In this document: positions 7,667 to 16,191 of the stretch, in pieces
How the letters are laid out: each line of letters begins with the position of its first letter
How positions within the stretch are numbered: the stretch's first letter is position 1
Assembly (NCBI RefSeq): GCF_010119385.1
Contig: NZ_VFIE01000025.1
Location: 62,500-126,499 of the forward strand
DNA from: Nesterenkonia haasae
GTDB lineage: Bacteria; Actinomycetota; Actinomycetes; Actinomycetales; Micrococcaceae
DNA: 64,000 bases
Direction of reading: 5' to 3'
The notes under the pieces: generated by a model
Database searches by the model: none
What the model was told of the DNA's origin: nothing
Seen by the model: the letters and a program-made list of their open reading frames with translations, nothing else
Translations under genes and position numbers: made by a program

Positions 7667-9178
7667 ATGCCACTGAATCGGATTTGGGATCTTCCGGTAG
7701 TGGGCGGAGGACAGGGCAACAATTCTTCGGCACTGATCGACTCCGCGAACCACGGACCGCGCACTCCTCCCTTTCGTGTTCGCGCCTCAGGTGGACCCAC
7801 CCGGATCAACCTGGAATGGGAGTCACTCAGGGCCTCCGCTGTGCATATTCAGCAGGCTGCAGAGACCTTCTCCCAGCTGCGGAGGGAAGTGATCACGGTC
7901 TACGAAGAGTTCTCCGGCAGTGGGTTCGCGCACCTGCACTGGAAGGTCCCAGCCTGGCACGGCCGATTGGGACAGTTGGTGGCCTCGACCGCCGCAACCG
8001 AACAAAGCCTGCTTCATGGAACTGAAGGAATCGAGCGTGCGCATGAGGCTTATCGGAACATGGAAACAGCGGTGCACCAATGGTTCCATCTCGGAGTTCG
8101 CGCCGGAGAAGGAACCATCGCGCTGGAACATCTGGCTCACCCCGACGGGGACACTAGCTTCTCCTACGACTGGTTTGCCACCACGCTGGTGACGGGGGGC
8201 AGACAGAGTATTGAACAGCTGCTGAAGAAGAACCCCACACTGGAAGTCATTTTCAGCACAATCATTGCCGTCGAGAGGCACGCGGGGCTGATGCCAGCGT
8301 TGATGGGTCGCAACGAACAGGTCATCGATCCACCGAACGTCACCACGCACCTACTTCAACCAGATGGCACGCTCGCGAGCTACTTCGAGCATGTGGGCCG
8401 AACCGCCGACCAGGGAGACATCGCGGTATCAGTGATTCCCCGCCCTGATATGACGCCAGCGTATGCGGTGCACCTACCTGGGATCGATGTGGACGGCTTC
8501 ACCGTCGAACATGGTCGCAGCCCGATGAGCCTGGTGGATGGGTTGACCAACGAGTCAGCACATATGACAAGCGCTGTCGAGGAGGCGCTCATCGAAGTGG
8601 GCGCACCTGACGGTGCAGAAGTCTTCGTGACAGGTTTCAGTCTCGGAGGTCTGCATGCCACCAATATCGCAAAGAACAAGGAGTTCCAGCAGAAGTACAC
8701 TCTGCGGGCAGTGACCACGGTGGCCAGCCCCATAAAGGGTGGGTCTACCGTCTCTGGAGTCAAAGTGACCCACCTTGAAGACGCCCGAGACCCGGTGCCG
8801 CATATTACTGGAGAACGCCCAGAGCTCTCCTCCGAGCGGATGGTCCTTGAATACAACCACTTGAACCCTGACAGCGAAGTCGAATCCGTTGCGGGGTCAG
8901 CGCACACCTGGGATCACAATGTGGATGCCATACGGCTATTGGAAGACAATGACGCCGAATGGCTGGACACCGCGCAGCGAAATCACTTGGACGAATTTCG
9001 TGCCCAGCTCATGTTTGAGGAGAAGATTGAGACCCTCGTTTTCGACTCACACTGGCAAGCTATGGAGAGCCCTGAACACGTCTTGCCCTGGGAAGCCGAA
9101 AACCTAGAAGATCTTGAGTACCTTCACGACGCGATCAAAGACGGCGCCCAGGAGCTGCGAAGCCTGCCCCAGGACTGA
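7667..9178 (+). CDS. Alpha/beta hydrolase (lipase/esterase-like) with helical N-terminal domain
   Basis: A 503-aa protein with two parts. Residues about 45-150 form a helical region like that of the preceding protein (NLEWESLRASAVHIQQAAET ... HLHWKVPAWHGRLGQL). Residues about 230-430 form an alpha/beta hydrolase: nucleophile elbow GFSLGG (Ser at about 325), probable acid in LEDARDPVPHI, and probable His in SAHTWDHN, the order found in PGAP1/lipase-like folds. There is no signal peptide. Pairing of a helical export-like domain with a lipase fold suggests a secreted enzyme or an antibacterial effector, but this is inference. The start follows AGGAGGA with good spacing. Substrate unknown. Confidence 0.65.
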   Translation: MPLNRIWDLPVVGGGQGNNSSALIDSANHGPRTPPFRVRASGGPTRINLEWESLRASAVHIQQAAETFSQLRREVITVYEEFSGSGFAHLHWKVPAWHGRLGQLVASTAATEQSLLHGTEGIERAHEAYRNMETAVHQWFHLGVRAGEGTIALEHLAHPDGDTSFSYDWFATTLVTGGRQSIEQLLKKNPTLEVIFSTIIAVERHAGLMPALMGRNEQVIDPPNVTTHLLQPDGTLASYFEHVGRTADQGDIAVSVIPRPDMTPAYAVHLPGIDVDGFTVEHGRSPMSLVDGLTNESAHMTSAVEEALIEVGAPDGAEVFVTGFSLGGLHATNIAKNKEFQQKYTLRAVTTVASPIKGGSTVSGVKVTHLEDARDPVPHITGERPELSSERMVLEYNHLNPDSEVESVAGSAHTWDHNVDAIRLLEDNDAEWLDTAQRNHLDEFRAQLMFEEKIETLVFDSHWQAMESPEHVLPWEAENLEDLEYLHDAIKDGAQELRSLPQD

Positions 9179-9179
9179 G

Positions 9180-9593
9180 CTAGGCCCGCTGCGGGGAGAC
9201 GACGAACTGGTTCAACAGCGCCGAGATCAGTGAGACAACGATGGCGCCCAGCACTGCGTCCCAGAAGAAGCTCTCCACCACAAAAGTCACCGGAGTGAAG
9301 GTGGTCAGCCAAGCGGTGAGCATGAGCATCAGCCCATTGATCACAATGGCGAACAACCCAAGCGTCAGGCATGTGATGGGCAAAGACAGGGTCGCGACGA
9401 TCGGCTTAATGACCACATTGACCACGCCGAAAACCGCGCCAACGATCACGTAAGCAAAGACAACCGCTCCGAGGCCGTCTCCCCAGCCCTCAAGGCGGAT
9501 GCCTGGAACCAATAGTGCGGCAGCAGCTAGGGCCAGTGCATTCAGCAAAATCGCCAGTAGGATTCTCACAGAATGAATCTTCTCACGGCCCAT
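9180..9593 (-). CDS. Phage-holin-4/YvlD-family membrane protein
   Basis: A 137-aa protein with four hydrophobic segments (about 9-28, 38-60, 66-90, 105-128). The GAVFGVVNVVIKPI and LTLGLFAIVINGLML blocks are diagnostic of the phage_holin_4 / YvlD family, which despite the name is widely chromosomal and of uncertain role. It is divergent from hisC, with only 20 bases between the starts, so the two promoters overlap each other's coding regions. No phage genes are nearby. Confidence 0.8.
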   Translation of the reverse strand: MGREKIHSVRILLAILLNALALAAAALLVPGIRLEGWGDGLGAVVFAYVIVGAVFGVVNVVIKPIVATLSLPITCLTLGLFAIVINGLMLMLTAWLTTFTPVTFVVESFFWDAVLGAIVVSLISALLNQFVVSPQRA

Positions 9594-9613
9594 TGCACAG
9601 CGAGGAATTTAGC

Positions 9614-10711
9614 GTGAACACGACACCACCCATTGCGCCGCGTGATGCGGTCGCCGCCCTACCCACATACAGCGCCGGCAAGCCCCCGAAGGCTGCCGAA
9701 GGCTTTACCCCCTACAAGCTTTCCTCCAATGAGAACCCGCTGGGGCCTGTACCAGCTGCGGCTCAAGCACTTCGCGACGTCACGACCCTGCATCGGTATC
9801 CCAACCCAGGAGCCGAAGAGCTCCGGGCAGCACTTGCCGAAGAGCTGCAGGTTCCGTTCAGCGATATTGTCACCGGAGCCGGAAGCCTCGGTGCACTCAC
9901 TCAACTGATCAGCGCCTTCGCCGGTACAGGTCACGATGGACGGAAAGATGAGGTCATCTACGCCTGGCGGTCCTTCGAGGCATATCCGATCGTCGTACGG
10001 ACCGCTGGCGCTCAGGATGTGCCGGTGCCGGTGTTGGGTGACGGTCGACACGACCTGGAGGCCATGACTGCGGCAGTGACTGACCGCACCAAGGTCATCC
10101 TGCTCTGCACCCCCAACAACCCCACTGGACCGGCGCTGACGCACACTGAAGTCACCGAATTCCTGAAGCGTATACCGCAGAACATTGTGGTGGTCATCGA
10201 CGAGGCATACTTCGAATTCGTTCGTTCCGCGGATCCCGTGGATGCGATGGCGCTCTACCGGGAGCACTCCAATGTCGTGGTCCTGCGAACGTTCTCTAAA
10301 GCTCATGGACTTGCAGGGCTTCGGGTGGGTTACGCCATTGCACAGCCGACAGTTACTGACCATCTCAGGAAAGTGGCAGTACCCTTCGCCGTCAGCGCCG
10401 TGGCCGAGGCTGCGGCCATGGCCTCGTTGCGTCACCTCGAGGAGGTCCACCAGCGAGTGGAGACCATCGTCCAAGAGCGAAATCGTGTGACGTCAGCTCT
10501 CGCTGAGGCCGGATGGGTGATCCCCGAAACCCAGGCGAACTTCGTTTGGCTCCCATTGGGTAGCGCTGCCGTGGACTTCGCTCAGGCGGCCGGTGCCCAA
10601 GCCCTGGCCGTGCGACCCTTCGACGGAGAAGGCGTGCGAGTCAGCGTCGGTGAACCTGAAGCCAATGACCGTTTCATACAGTTGTGCAGAACCTACAGCG
10701 GCCGACTGTGA
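9614..10711 (+). CDS. hisC: Histidinol-phosphate aminotransferase family protein
   Basis: PLP-dependent class I/II aminotransferase of 365 aa. The GTG start at 9614 follows GCGAGGA and begins at the usual HisC N-terminus; an upstream frame to 9515 overlaps the divergent gene and is not needed. Motifs seen: KLSSNENPLGP near the N-terminus, ILLCTPNNPTGPALT, VIDEAYFEF, and the PLP lysine in RTFSKAHGLAGLRVGYA. HisC transaminates imidazole-acetol phosphate in histidine synthesis. Lying just before the dehydrogenase operon and away from other his genes, this copy could also serve aromatic or branched-chain amino acids. Confidence 0.85.
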   Translation: MNTTPPIAPRDAVAALPTYSAGKPPKAAEGFTPYKLSSNENPLGPVPAAAQALRDVTTLHRYPNPGAEELRAALAEELQVPFSDIVTGAGSLGALTQLISAFAGTGHDGRKDEVIYAWRSFEAYPIVVRTAGAQDVPVPVLGDGRHDLEAMTAAVTDRTKVILLCTPNNPTGPALTHTEVTEFLKRIPQNIVVVIDEAYFEFVRSADPVDAMALYREHSNVVVLRTFSKAHGLAGLRVGYAIAQPTVTDHLRKVAVPFAVSAVAEAAAMASLRHLEEVHQRVETIVQERNRVTSALAEAGWVIPETQANFVWLPLGSAAVDFAQAAGAQALAVRPFDGEGVRVSVGEPEANDRFIQLCRTYSGRL

Positions 10712-10750
10712 CTCTCCTGAAACAATGACCCCATGGGAGACGTGGATCAC

Positions 10751-11890
10751 ATGAGCGATATTAGGCTGGCAGATCCAACCCCGGTGCAGTTACTGGCTGA
10801 GGACGGTACGCTCACTGAGCATCCGGTCTTCAGCCAGTACATTGAGGCCCTCGACGATGAGGTTCTCCGTGAGCTGTACCGGCATATGGTGCTTGAGCGG
10901 CGGTTCGATGCAGAAGCGACGTCATTACAGAGACAGGGCATGCTGGCGCTGTGGGTGCCGGCATTGGGGCAAGAAGCTGCTCAGATCGGCGCGATCGCAG
11001 CTTTGGAACAAACCGACCGGGTATTCCCGACCTATCGTGAGCATGCGATGGCGCTGTACCGGGGGATCACCCCGGAAGAGCTGATGGGCACATTCCGCGC
11101 AACGCGGCACACCGGCTGGGATCCTCATGCCTTCAACTTCAACGCCTATTCCGTGGTGTTGGCATCCCAGGTCATGCATGCTGCGGGGTGGGCTATGGGC
11201 ATCAAGCAAGACGTCGCGACCGGGACCCTCGGGGAGGGTCGCCCCGACGACGAACTTGTTTTGGCCTGCCTAGGTGATGGAGCCACCAGTCAGGGAGACG
11301 CCCATGAGTCCATGGTGTTCGCCAGTTCCTATGAGTTGCCGATGCTCTACTTCATCCAAAACAATCACTGGGCAATCTCGGTACCGCAGGAGACTCAGTC
11401 GCGAGTGCCTCTGGCGCATCGGGCCGCCGGGTACGGGTTCGAAGGAATGCGGGTAGACGGCAACGATGTCTTGGCCACTTTCGCCGTAACGCGCTACATG
11501 GCGGAGCAGATTCGCGCCGGGTCCGGACCGAAACTGGTCGAAGCCGTGACCTACCGAATTGGGGCACATACCACCGCAGATGACCCCACGAAGTACCGCA
11601 CCTCTGAGGAACTCGACGCTTGGAAGAGCAGGGACCCCATTGCGCGCTACCGCACCTGGCTGGAGTCGCGGTCCATCATTGATGCGGCCTACACCGAACA
11701 GGTGGATCAGGAAGCTGCGGAACTCGCGAAGCAGCTCCGGATAGCTGTCCGCTCCATGGAATCAGTGCAGCTTGAACGGGTCTTCGACACCGTCTACGCG
11801 GAACCGCACCGGCAAGTCGAGACGGAGAAAGCTTGGCTGAAGGACTACGAGGCGGGCTTCGCCGAGGAAGAGGAGGGGGCAGACACGTGA
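10751..11890 (+). CDS. 2-oxoacid dehydrogenase E1 component, alpha subunit
   Basis: Thiamine-diphosphate-binding half of the decarboxylating E1 enzyme of a pyruvate or branched-chain 2-oxoacid dehydrogenase complex. The ThDP motif is present (CLGDGATSQGDAHESMVFAS followed by PMLYFIQNNHWAIS), as is the YREHAMALYRG substrate-channel region. Start at 10751 is preferred because GGGAGA lies 10 bases upstream; an ATG at 10733 has no ribosome site. Separate alpha and beta chains plus an E2 in the next two genes favour branched-chain specificity, and the downstream 3-hydroxyisobutyryl-CoA hydrolase-like gene agrees. The order hisC-E1a-E1b-E2 is familiar from Micrococcales (recalled, not searched). 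Confidence 0.9.
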   Translation: MSDIRLADPTPVQLLAEDGTLTEHPVFSQYIEALDDEVLRELYRHMVLERRFDAEATSLQRQGMLALWVPALGQEAAQIGAIAALEQTDRVFPTYREHAMALYRGITPEELMGTFRATRHTGWDPHAFNFNAYSVVLASQVMHAAGWAMGIKQDVATGTLGEGRPDDELVLACLGDGATSQGDAHESMVFASSYELPMLYFIQNNHWAISVPQETQSRVPLAHRAAGYGFEGMRVDGNDVLATFAVTRYMAEQIRAGSGPKLVEAVTYRIGAHTTADDPTKYRTSEELDAWKSRDPIARYRTWLESRSIIDAAYTEQVDQEAAELAKQLRIAVRSMESVQLERVFDTVYAEPHRQVETEKAWLKDYEAGFAEEEEGADT

Positions 11891-12933
11891 GCGCCGAGCC
11901 CACAGCAGAAGCTGACCAGAAAGAAGCCGTGACCAGCCCTACCCCGATGCCGCTTGCGAAAGCCATCAACCGGGCCTTAGCCGACGAACTCGCAGCCGAC
12001 ATTAAAACCATTCTCATCGGAGAAGATATAGGTGCACTGGGTGGTGTCTTCCGAGTCACCGACAAGCTGCAGGCCCAGTTTGGCCCAGACCGGGTCATCG
12101 ACTCGCCATTGGCCGAATCTGGGATCATCGGCGCGTGTATAGGCCTTGCGATGCGTGGTTATCGCCCGGTCGCTGAGATCCAGTTCGACGGATTCGTCTT
12201 CCCAGCATTCAACCAAATCACCACTCAGCTGGCCAAAGTGCATAACCGCACCAACGGTGCCGTGACAGTGCCAGTCACCATTCGGTTACCCTACGGGGGG
12301 CATATCGGCTCTATCGAGCACCACTCGGAGTCGCCTGAGGCCCTGTTCGCCCACACTGCGGGACTGCGCATCATCGCCCCGTCGAGTCCCCACGATGCAT
12401 ATTGGATGACACGTCAGGCCATCAACAGCGTGGATCCAGTGATTGTGCTCGAACCCAAGCGGCGATACTGGCTCAAAGGTCCAGTCGACCTGGATACCCC
12501 CGCTCCAGATGCCTTCACAGCACAGGTGCTTCGCGAAGGCACAGATGTCACATTGGCCACTTACGGGCCACTCGTTCCCGTCGCACTCGCCGCCGCCGAG
12601 GTCGCCGCCACACAGGGCCGCAGTGTGGAAGTCGTTGACGTTCGCTCTATCAGTCCACTTGATGATGAGACCATCGCACGGTCAGCGGCAAAGACCCAGC
12701 GCCTCGTCGTCGCCCATGAAGCGCCAACATTCGGCGGCTTCGGAGCTGAGATCGCCGCCCGAGTCTCCGAACGTGCGTATCACCGGCTCGCGGCCCCAGT
12801 GTTAAGAGTCGGGGGATTCCACATGCCATACCCGCCATCGGCGCAGGAACACCGGTACTTGCCAGATATCGATCGAATGCTCGAAGCTTTGGAACGCAGT
12901 TTCGTCTACACGAGCGCAGGAGGTCACTCATGA
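11887..12933 (+). CDS. 2-oxoacid dehydrogenase E1 component, beta subunit
   Basis: A 348-aa transketolase-like beta chain that completes the E1 active site. Start is GTG at 11887 overlapping the alpha stop (GTGA), with a GAGGAAGAGGAGG ribosome site; the frame open upstream to 11833 is an artefact of overlap. Typical landmarks are IGEDIGALGGVFRVTDKLQ, DSPLAESGIIGACIGLAMRG, EIQFDGFVFPAFNQI, and the C-terminal domain block VVDVRSISPLDDETI. The stop overlaps the E2 start by four bases, so all three subunits are translationally linked. Confidence 0.92.
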   Translation: MSAEPTAEADQKEAVTSPTPMPLAKAINRALADELAADIKTILIGEDIGALGGVFRVTDKLQAQFGPDRVIDSPLAESGIIGACIGLAMRGYRPVAEIQFDGFVFPAFNQITTQLAKVHNRTNGAVTVPVTIRLPYGGHIGSIEHHSESPEALFAHTAGLRIIAPSSPHDAYWMTRQAINSVDPVIVLEPKRRYWLKGPVDLDTPAPDAFTAQVLREGTDVTLATYGPLVPVALAAAEVAATQGRSVEVVDVRSISPLDDETIARSAAKTQRLVVAHEAPTFGGFGAEIAARVSERAYHRLAAPVLRVGGFHMPYPPSAQEHRYLPDIDRMLEALERSFVYTSAGGHS

Positions 12934-14363
12934 GCCAGACCTTCAACCTTCCCGATGTGGGAGAAGGCCTCACAGAAGCAGAAATCGTCTCATGGCGTGT
13001 CTCCCAGGGAGACACCGTCGATGTCAATGACGTCGTGTGTGAGATTGAGACGGCAAAATCGCTGGTCGAACTTCCCGTGCCCTTCGCCGGCACAGTCCAA
13101 GAGCTAGTGGCCAGTGAGGGTGAAACGATCGAAGTCGGTCAACCCCTTATCCGAATCAGTGAGGCATCTGGCGAGGCAGAGCAGCGCCCAGCCTCAGAGA
13201 AGGAGAATGCAGAAAAATTTTCCTCGGATCCTGCAGCAGCTGACACACCCAAGGATTCACCCACCCAGGAGCAGAAACGAGGCGAGGACCGCTCACCGAA
13301 AGGATCGGGTGAGGAGCAGAATCAGGCACTGGTGGGTTCAGGGCCAAAGGCAGACGCACCAAAAGCGAGGCCCCGCACACGACCTGCAGCACTAGACCTC
13401 GTAGATGTGTCCGATGTGGGCCTCAGCCACGGAACTAGCGGGGACAACGGGCGTTCCTCACATGAGTCGAGATTGAGCAACCATTCGGCTGCAGATGTGG
13501 TCCGCAGGGCTGCTCCGCCAGTGCGAGCACTCGCGAAGAGGTTCGGCCTAGACGTTGCCCAGCTGATCGGGACCGGACACGAGGGAAGGATCACCCGTCA
13601 GGATGTGGAGGCCCAGGCGCATCAAACCTCTGGCTCCACGCAGAGCCCTGAGGTCGTCTCCCTGTACGAGGGGCCGCGAGAGGAACAGGTCAAGGTTCGC
13701 GGTGTGCGCAAGGCGACAGCGCTCAATGTCTCAGCTTCAGCATCAGAGGTGCCTCATGTGTCGGTGTTCAAGGAGGTGGACATCACTCGCACTATGGAAC
13801 TTCGTACCGCCCTGCGCAATGACCCCTCCTATAAGAACCTCAACGTATCTCCCATGTTGTTCGCCGCTCAGGCGATCATCCGAGCTGCTCGCAAGAACCC
13901 CCAAGTCAATGCCACGTGGCACGACTCTCACTACACGCTGTGCAACTACGTGAATCTTGGGATCGCCGCTGCAACACCCAGAGGGCTAGTTGTCCCGGTC
14001 ATCCATGATGCTCAGGCTTACACCACTCAGGGGCTGGCAGCAGCCCTTACAGCGCTGACTGCAGAGGCCAGGGAAGGAAAGACGACGCCGGCTCAAATGC
14101 AGGGCGGGACAGTCTCCATCACCAACATCGGCTCTCTGGGGCTCGATTTTGGGACCCCTATCCTTCCGCCGGGCCAAGCATCAATCGTTGTGCTCGGAGC
14201 CGTGCGCACCAAACCGTGGGTCGTGGAGGGGCAGATAGTTCCGCGACAAATCATGACGATTGGCGGTTCCTTTGACCATCGCCTGATTGATGGCGACCTC
14301 GCAGGGGCCTTCATTTCAGAGGTCGCTTCCATTATGGAGCAGCCAGGGCTGCTGATGACCTGA
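12930..14363 (+). CDS. Dihydrolipoamide acyltransferase (E2) of a 2-oxoacid dehydrogenase
   Basis: Core acyltransferase of the complex, 477 aa. Residues 1-76 are a lipoyl domain with the modified lysine at about K43 (EIETAKSLVELPV). A charged, low-complexity linker (about 80-185) leads to a peripheral subunit-binding domain (about 195-232, VRALAKRFGLDVAQLIGTG). The catalytic domain (about 250-477) ends with the active-site HRLIDGD, His at about 450 and Asp at about 454. One lipoyl domain only. No E3 gene is adjacent, so dihydrolipoamide dehydrogenase must be supplied from elsewhere. Confidence 0.92.
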   Translation: MSQTFNLPDVGEGLTEAEIVSWRVSQGDTVDVNDVVCEIETAKSLVELPVPFAGTVQELVASEGETIEVGQPLIRISEASGEAEQRPASEKENAEKFSSDPAAADTPKDSPTQEQKRGEDRSPKGSGEEQNQALVGSGPKADAPKARPRTRPAALDLVDVSDVGLSHGTSGDNGRSSHESRLSNHSAADVVRRAAPPVRALAKRFGLDVAQLIGTGHEGRITRQDVEAQAHQTSGSTQSPEVVSLYEGPREEQVKVRGVRKATALNVSASASEVPHVSVFKEVDITRTMELRTALRNDPSYKNLNVSPMLFAAQAIIRAARKNPQVNATWHDSHYTLCNYVNLGIAAATPRGLVVPVIHDAQAYTTQGLAAALTALTAEAREGKTTPAQMQGGTVSITNIGSLGLDFGTPILPPGQASIVVLGAVRTKPWVVEGQIVPRQIMTIGGSFDHRLIDGDLAGAFISEVASIMEQPGLLMT

Positions 14364-14431
14364 ATCTTGACGAAAAAAAAGAGTGCGCACACCAGCTGTA
14401 GGCGAGTAGCACTGCCTTCGGAGGGAGGCCT

Positions 14432-15118
14432 TTAGTCCAGGCTGTGGATGGCCAACGGGGCGGTGTCGTCCAACCCCAACTGGGAAGCCAACGGCACATC
14501 GTCCAAGAGGATTACCGCCTCCTGAGCGCCGGTTGCGGCTCGAGCTGTAGTTTCAATCTGTTTCAGCATCTGCCATGACTGGCACACGTCAGTGCTCCCC
14601 GGAGCGCCGGTGAGACTCACGGTGACAGTGTCATCAGCATGCTCCACGTCGGTGACCTCCAGCCCAGAAGTCGCAAGCGGATTCAGGAAGGCAGGGCTGC
14701 CGTGCTGAGATGTGTCCATAGAGAGCAGATACTCCAAAGCTGACTCAGTGGGGTTCTCCGTCACCATAGGAACACTCTGCATGACAGAGATGTAGTCCTG
14801 GCATCCGAACATTTCGGTCCGAGCTACTTGGTGACTATGAGGCTGATCAGGTTCGAACTCGTCACTTGAGTCGTAGATCTCCCAGTCGTATCCCGGCGGG
14901 CTGACCAGACCAAGGGGCAGCGCAACGGTCTCGTCGTCGTCGAATTCAGGCTCAGGTAGAGGATTATCAGGAACTTCCTCCTCGGCAGCGTCCTGGTCCG
15001 TGTCCTGGCCGTCGGCCCCTTCACCGCCCCCAGAATCACCGTTGCACGCGGAGAGGCCGAAAAGTGTTAAAACGGCGAACGCGGAGAAAACGCCGCGGAA
15101 GGTAGGGACGGATGTCAT
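14432..15118 (-). CDS. Acidic secreted lipoprotein, function unknown
   Basis: A 228-aa exported lipoprotein. Met at 15118 is chosen as start because the signal peptide begins there (MTSVPTFRGVFSAFAVLTLF, lipobox LSAC); starts at 15166 or 15223 are possible but put extra polar residues before it, and no start has a clear ribosome site. After the Cys comes an acidic Gly/Asp/Glu linker and a globular domain with a CQD and a later VCQSW, which may form a disulphide. It resembles in style the lipoproteins at 1553 and 3330 but I recognise no family. Confidence 0.6.
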   Translation of the reverse strand: MTSVPTFRGVFSAFAVLTLFGLSACNGDSGGGEGADGQDTDQDAAEEEVPDNPLPEPEFDDDETVALPLGLVSPPGYDWEIYDSSDEFEPDQPHSHQVARTEMFGCQDYISVMQSVPMVTENPTESALEYLLSMDTSQHGSPAFLNPLATSGLEVTDVEHADDTVTVSLTGAPGSTDVCQSWQMLKQIETTARAATGAQEAVILLDDVPLASQLGLDDTAPLAIHSLD

Positions 15119-15296
15119 GGAGACAGGATACGAGTCTGTGGTGAAAGAGACCGAATCGAGAGGCATTGTTCGGTGAGATAGATGGCAGGGGAACGGCGTC
15201 AAGACCCCATCGTTCCTACTCAATGCACCTGTGGCGGGTGTGTGGCGAATCGTTCTTCGGGGTTCTGGTCAGGCTCTACTCGGGTAGGGTGAGATC

Positions 15297-16142
15297 ATGC
15301 CTATCAGGAACCGTCGAGCCGCCGCGCTGCCTGCCAAGCTGTCCCGCTCTTGGCTGCTCATTAACGCTGCTAAAGAAGAGGATTTTGCCCCCGGGCTAGC
15401 CAGTGAGGCAGACTCTGTGATCTTCGATCTCGAAGCCTCCGTCCCGGACCCCCTGAAGGTATCAGCGCGCGAATCAGTTATGAGCGCGCTCAATGGTGGC
15501 ATGACGGCATGGGTGCGGATTAGCCCCACGACCAGTGAGCACTGGGAAGACGATGTGGCGGCCTTGTCGAAAGCTGACGGACTGCGCGGTGTGATGTTGG
15601 CTGAGACCGAACGTCCCGATCAAGTGACGTACACCGCGATGCGCTTACGCGCTGGTACGCCGGTCATTGCACTGGTGGAGTCGGCTCTCGGCGTTGAAAA
15701 TGCCACTCAGATCGCCTCAGCGCCTGGCACTTTTCGGTTGGCCTTTGGCACCAACGATTTCCGCAAGGACGTCGGCGTCTCTGCGGACCCTATGGCACTA
15801 GCCTATGCGCGTTCCCGCCTCGTTGTGGCGTCTCGGGTTGGTGGGCTGCCAGGTGCCATCGACGGTCCCACGGAAGTCAACGCTGACGAGACCGCGATTT
15901 CTCGGGCATGCCAAGTCACTGCTGACATGGGTATGACAGGCAAGCTGTCCCTCAACCGAGCCCAAGTGGAATTGGTCAACCAGGGACTCAGTCCCTCGGA
16001 TGACGAGGTGGCATGGGCGTTGGAGCTCATCGCCGCCCATGAGAGTGGAGCTTCCATCGGCGACGGATCGTATTTGCCACGTTTGGCTCGAGCGCAGAAG
16101 ATCGCCTCTTTGGCCGACTCCTACGGACTGTGGAACGCTTAA
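15297..16142 (+). CDS. HpcH/HpaI aldolase / citrate-lyase beta (CitE)-like enzyme
   Basis: A 281-aa TIM-barrel lyase of the CitE-like group, which acts on CoA thioesters such as malyl-CoA, methylmalyl-CoA or citramalyl-CoA. Signature blocks: SWLLINAAKEED near the N-terminus, SVIFDLEASVPDPLKVSARE (metal and CoA region), PVIALVESALGVENA with the catalytic-site Glu, and FRLAFGTNDFRKDVGV. The consensus DLEDAV is DLEASV here, a conservative change in this region. It sits before a 3-hydroxyisobutyryl-CoA hydrolase-like gene (49-base gap), suggesting an acyl-CoA catabolic pair. Confidence 0.8.
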   Translation: MPIRNRRAAALPAKLSRSWLLINAAKEEDFAPGLASEADSVIFDLEASVPDPLKVSARESVMSALNGGMTAWVRISPTTSEHWEDDVAALSKADGLRGVMLAETERPDQVTYTAMRLRAGTPVIALVESALGVENATQIASAPGTFRLAFGTNDFRKDVGVSADPMALAYARSRLVVASRVGGLPGAIDGPTEVNADETAISRACQVTADMGMTGKLSLNRAQVELVNQGLSPSDDEVAWALELIAAHESGASIGDGSYLPRLARAQKIASLADSYGLWNA

Positions 16143-16191
16143 ACTGAGTCACCTTCTCGATGTGGGCTGACCAGAGAACAAGGAGGTTCTG

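Noticed and set aside
9180-9593. Prophage remnant suggested by the holin-family protein
   Set aside because: YvlD/phage_holin_4 proteins are common chromosomal proteins and no phage gene or att site is nearby.
9659-10474. Open frame opposite hisC
   Set aside because: Forward strand shows all PLP-aminotransferase motifs; the reverse has none.
14364-14431. Rho-independent terminator after the E2 gene
   Set aside because: A run of eight A bases is present but no stable stem precedes it in the right orientation.
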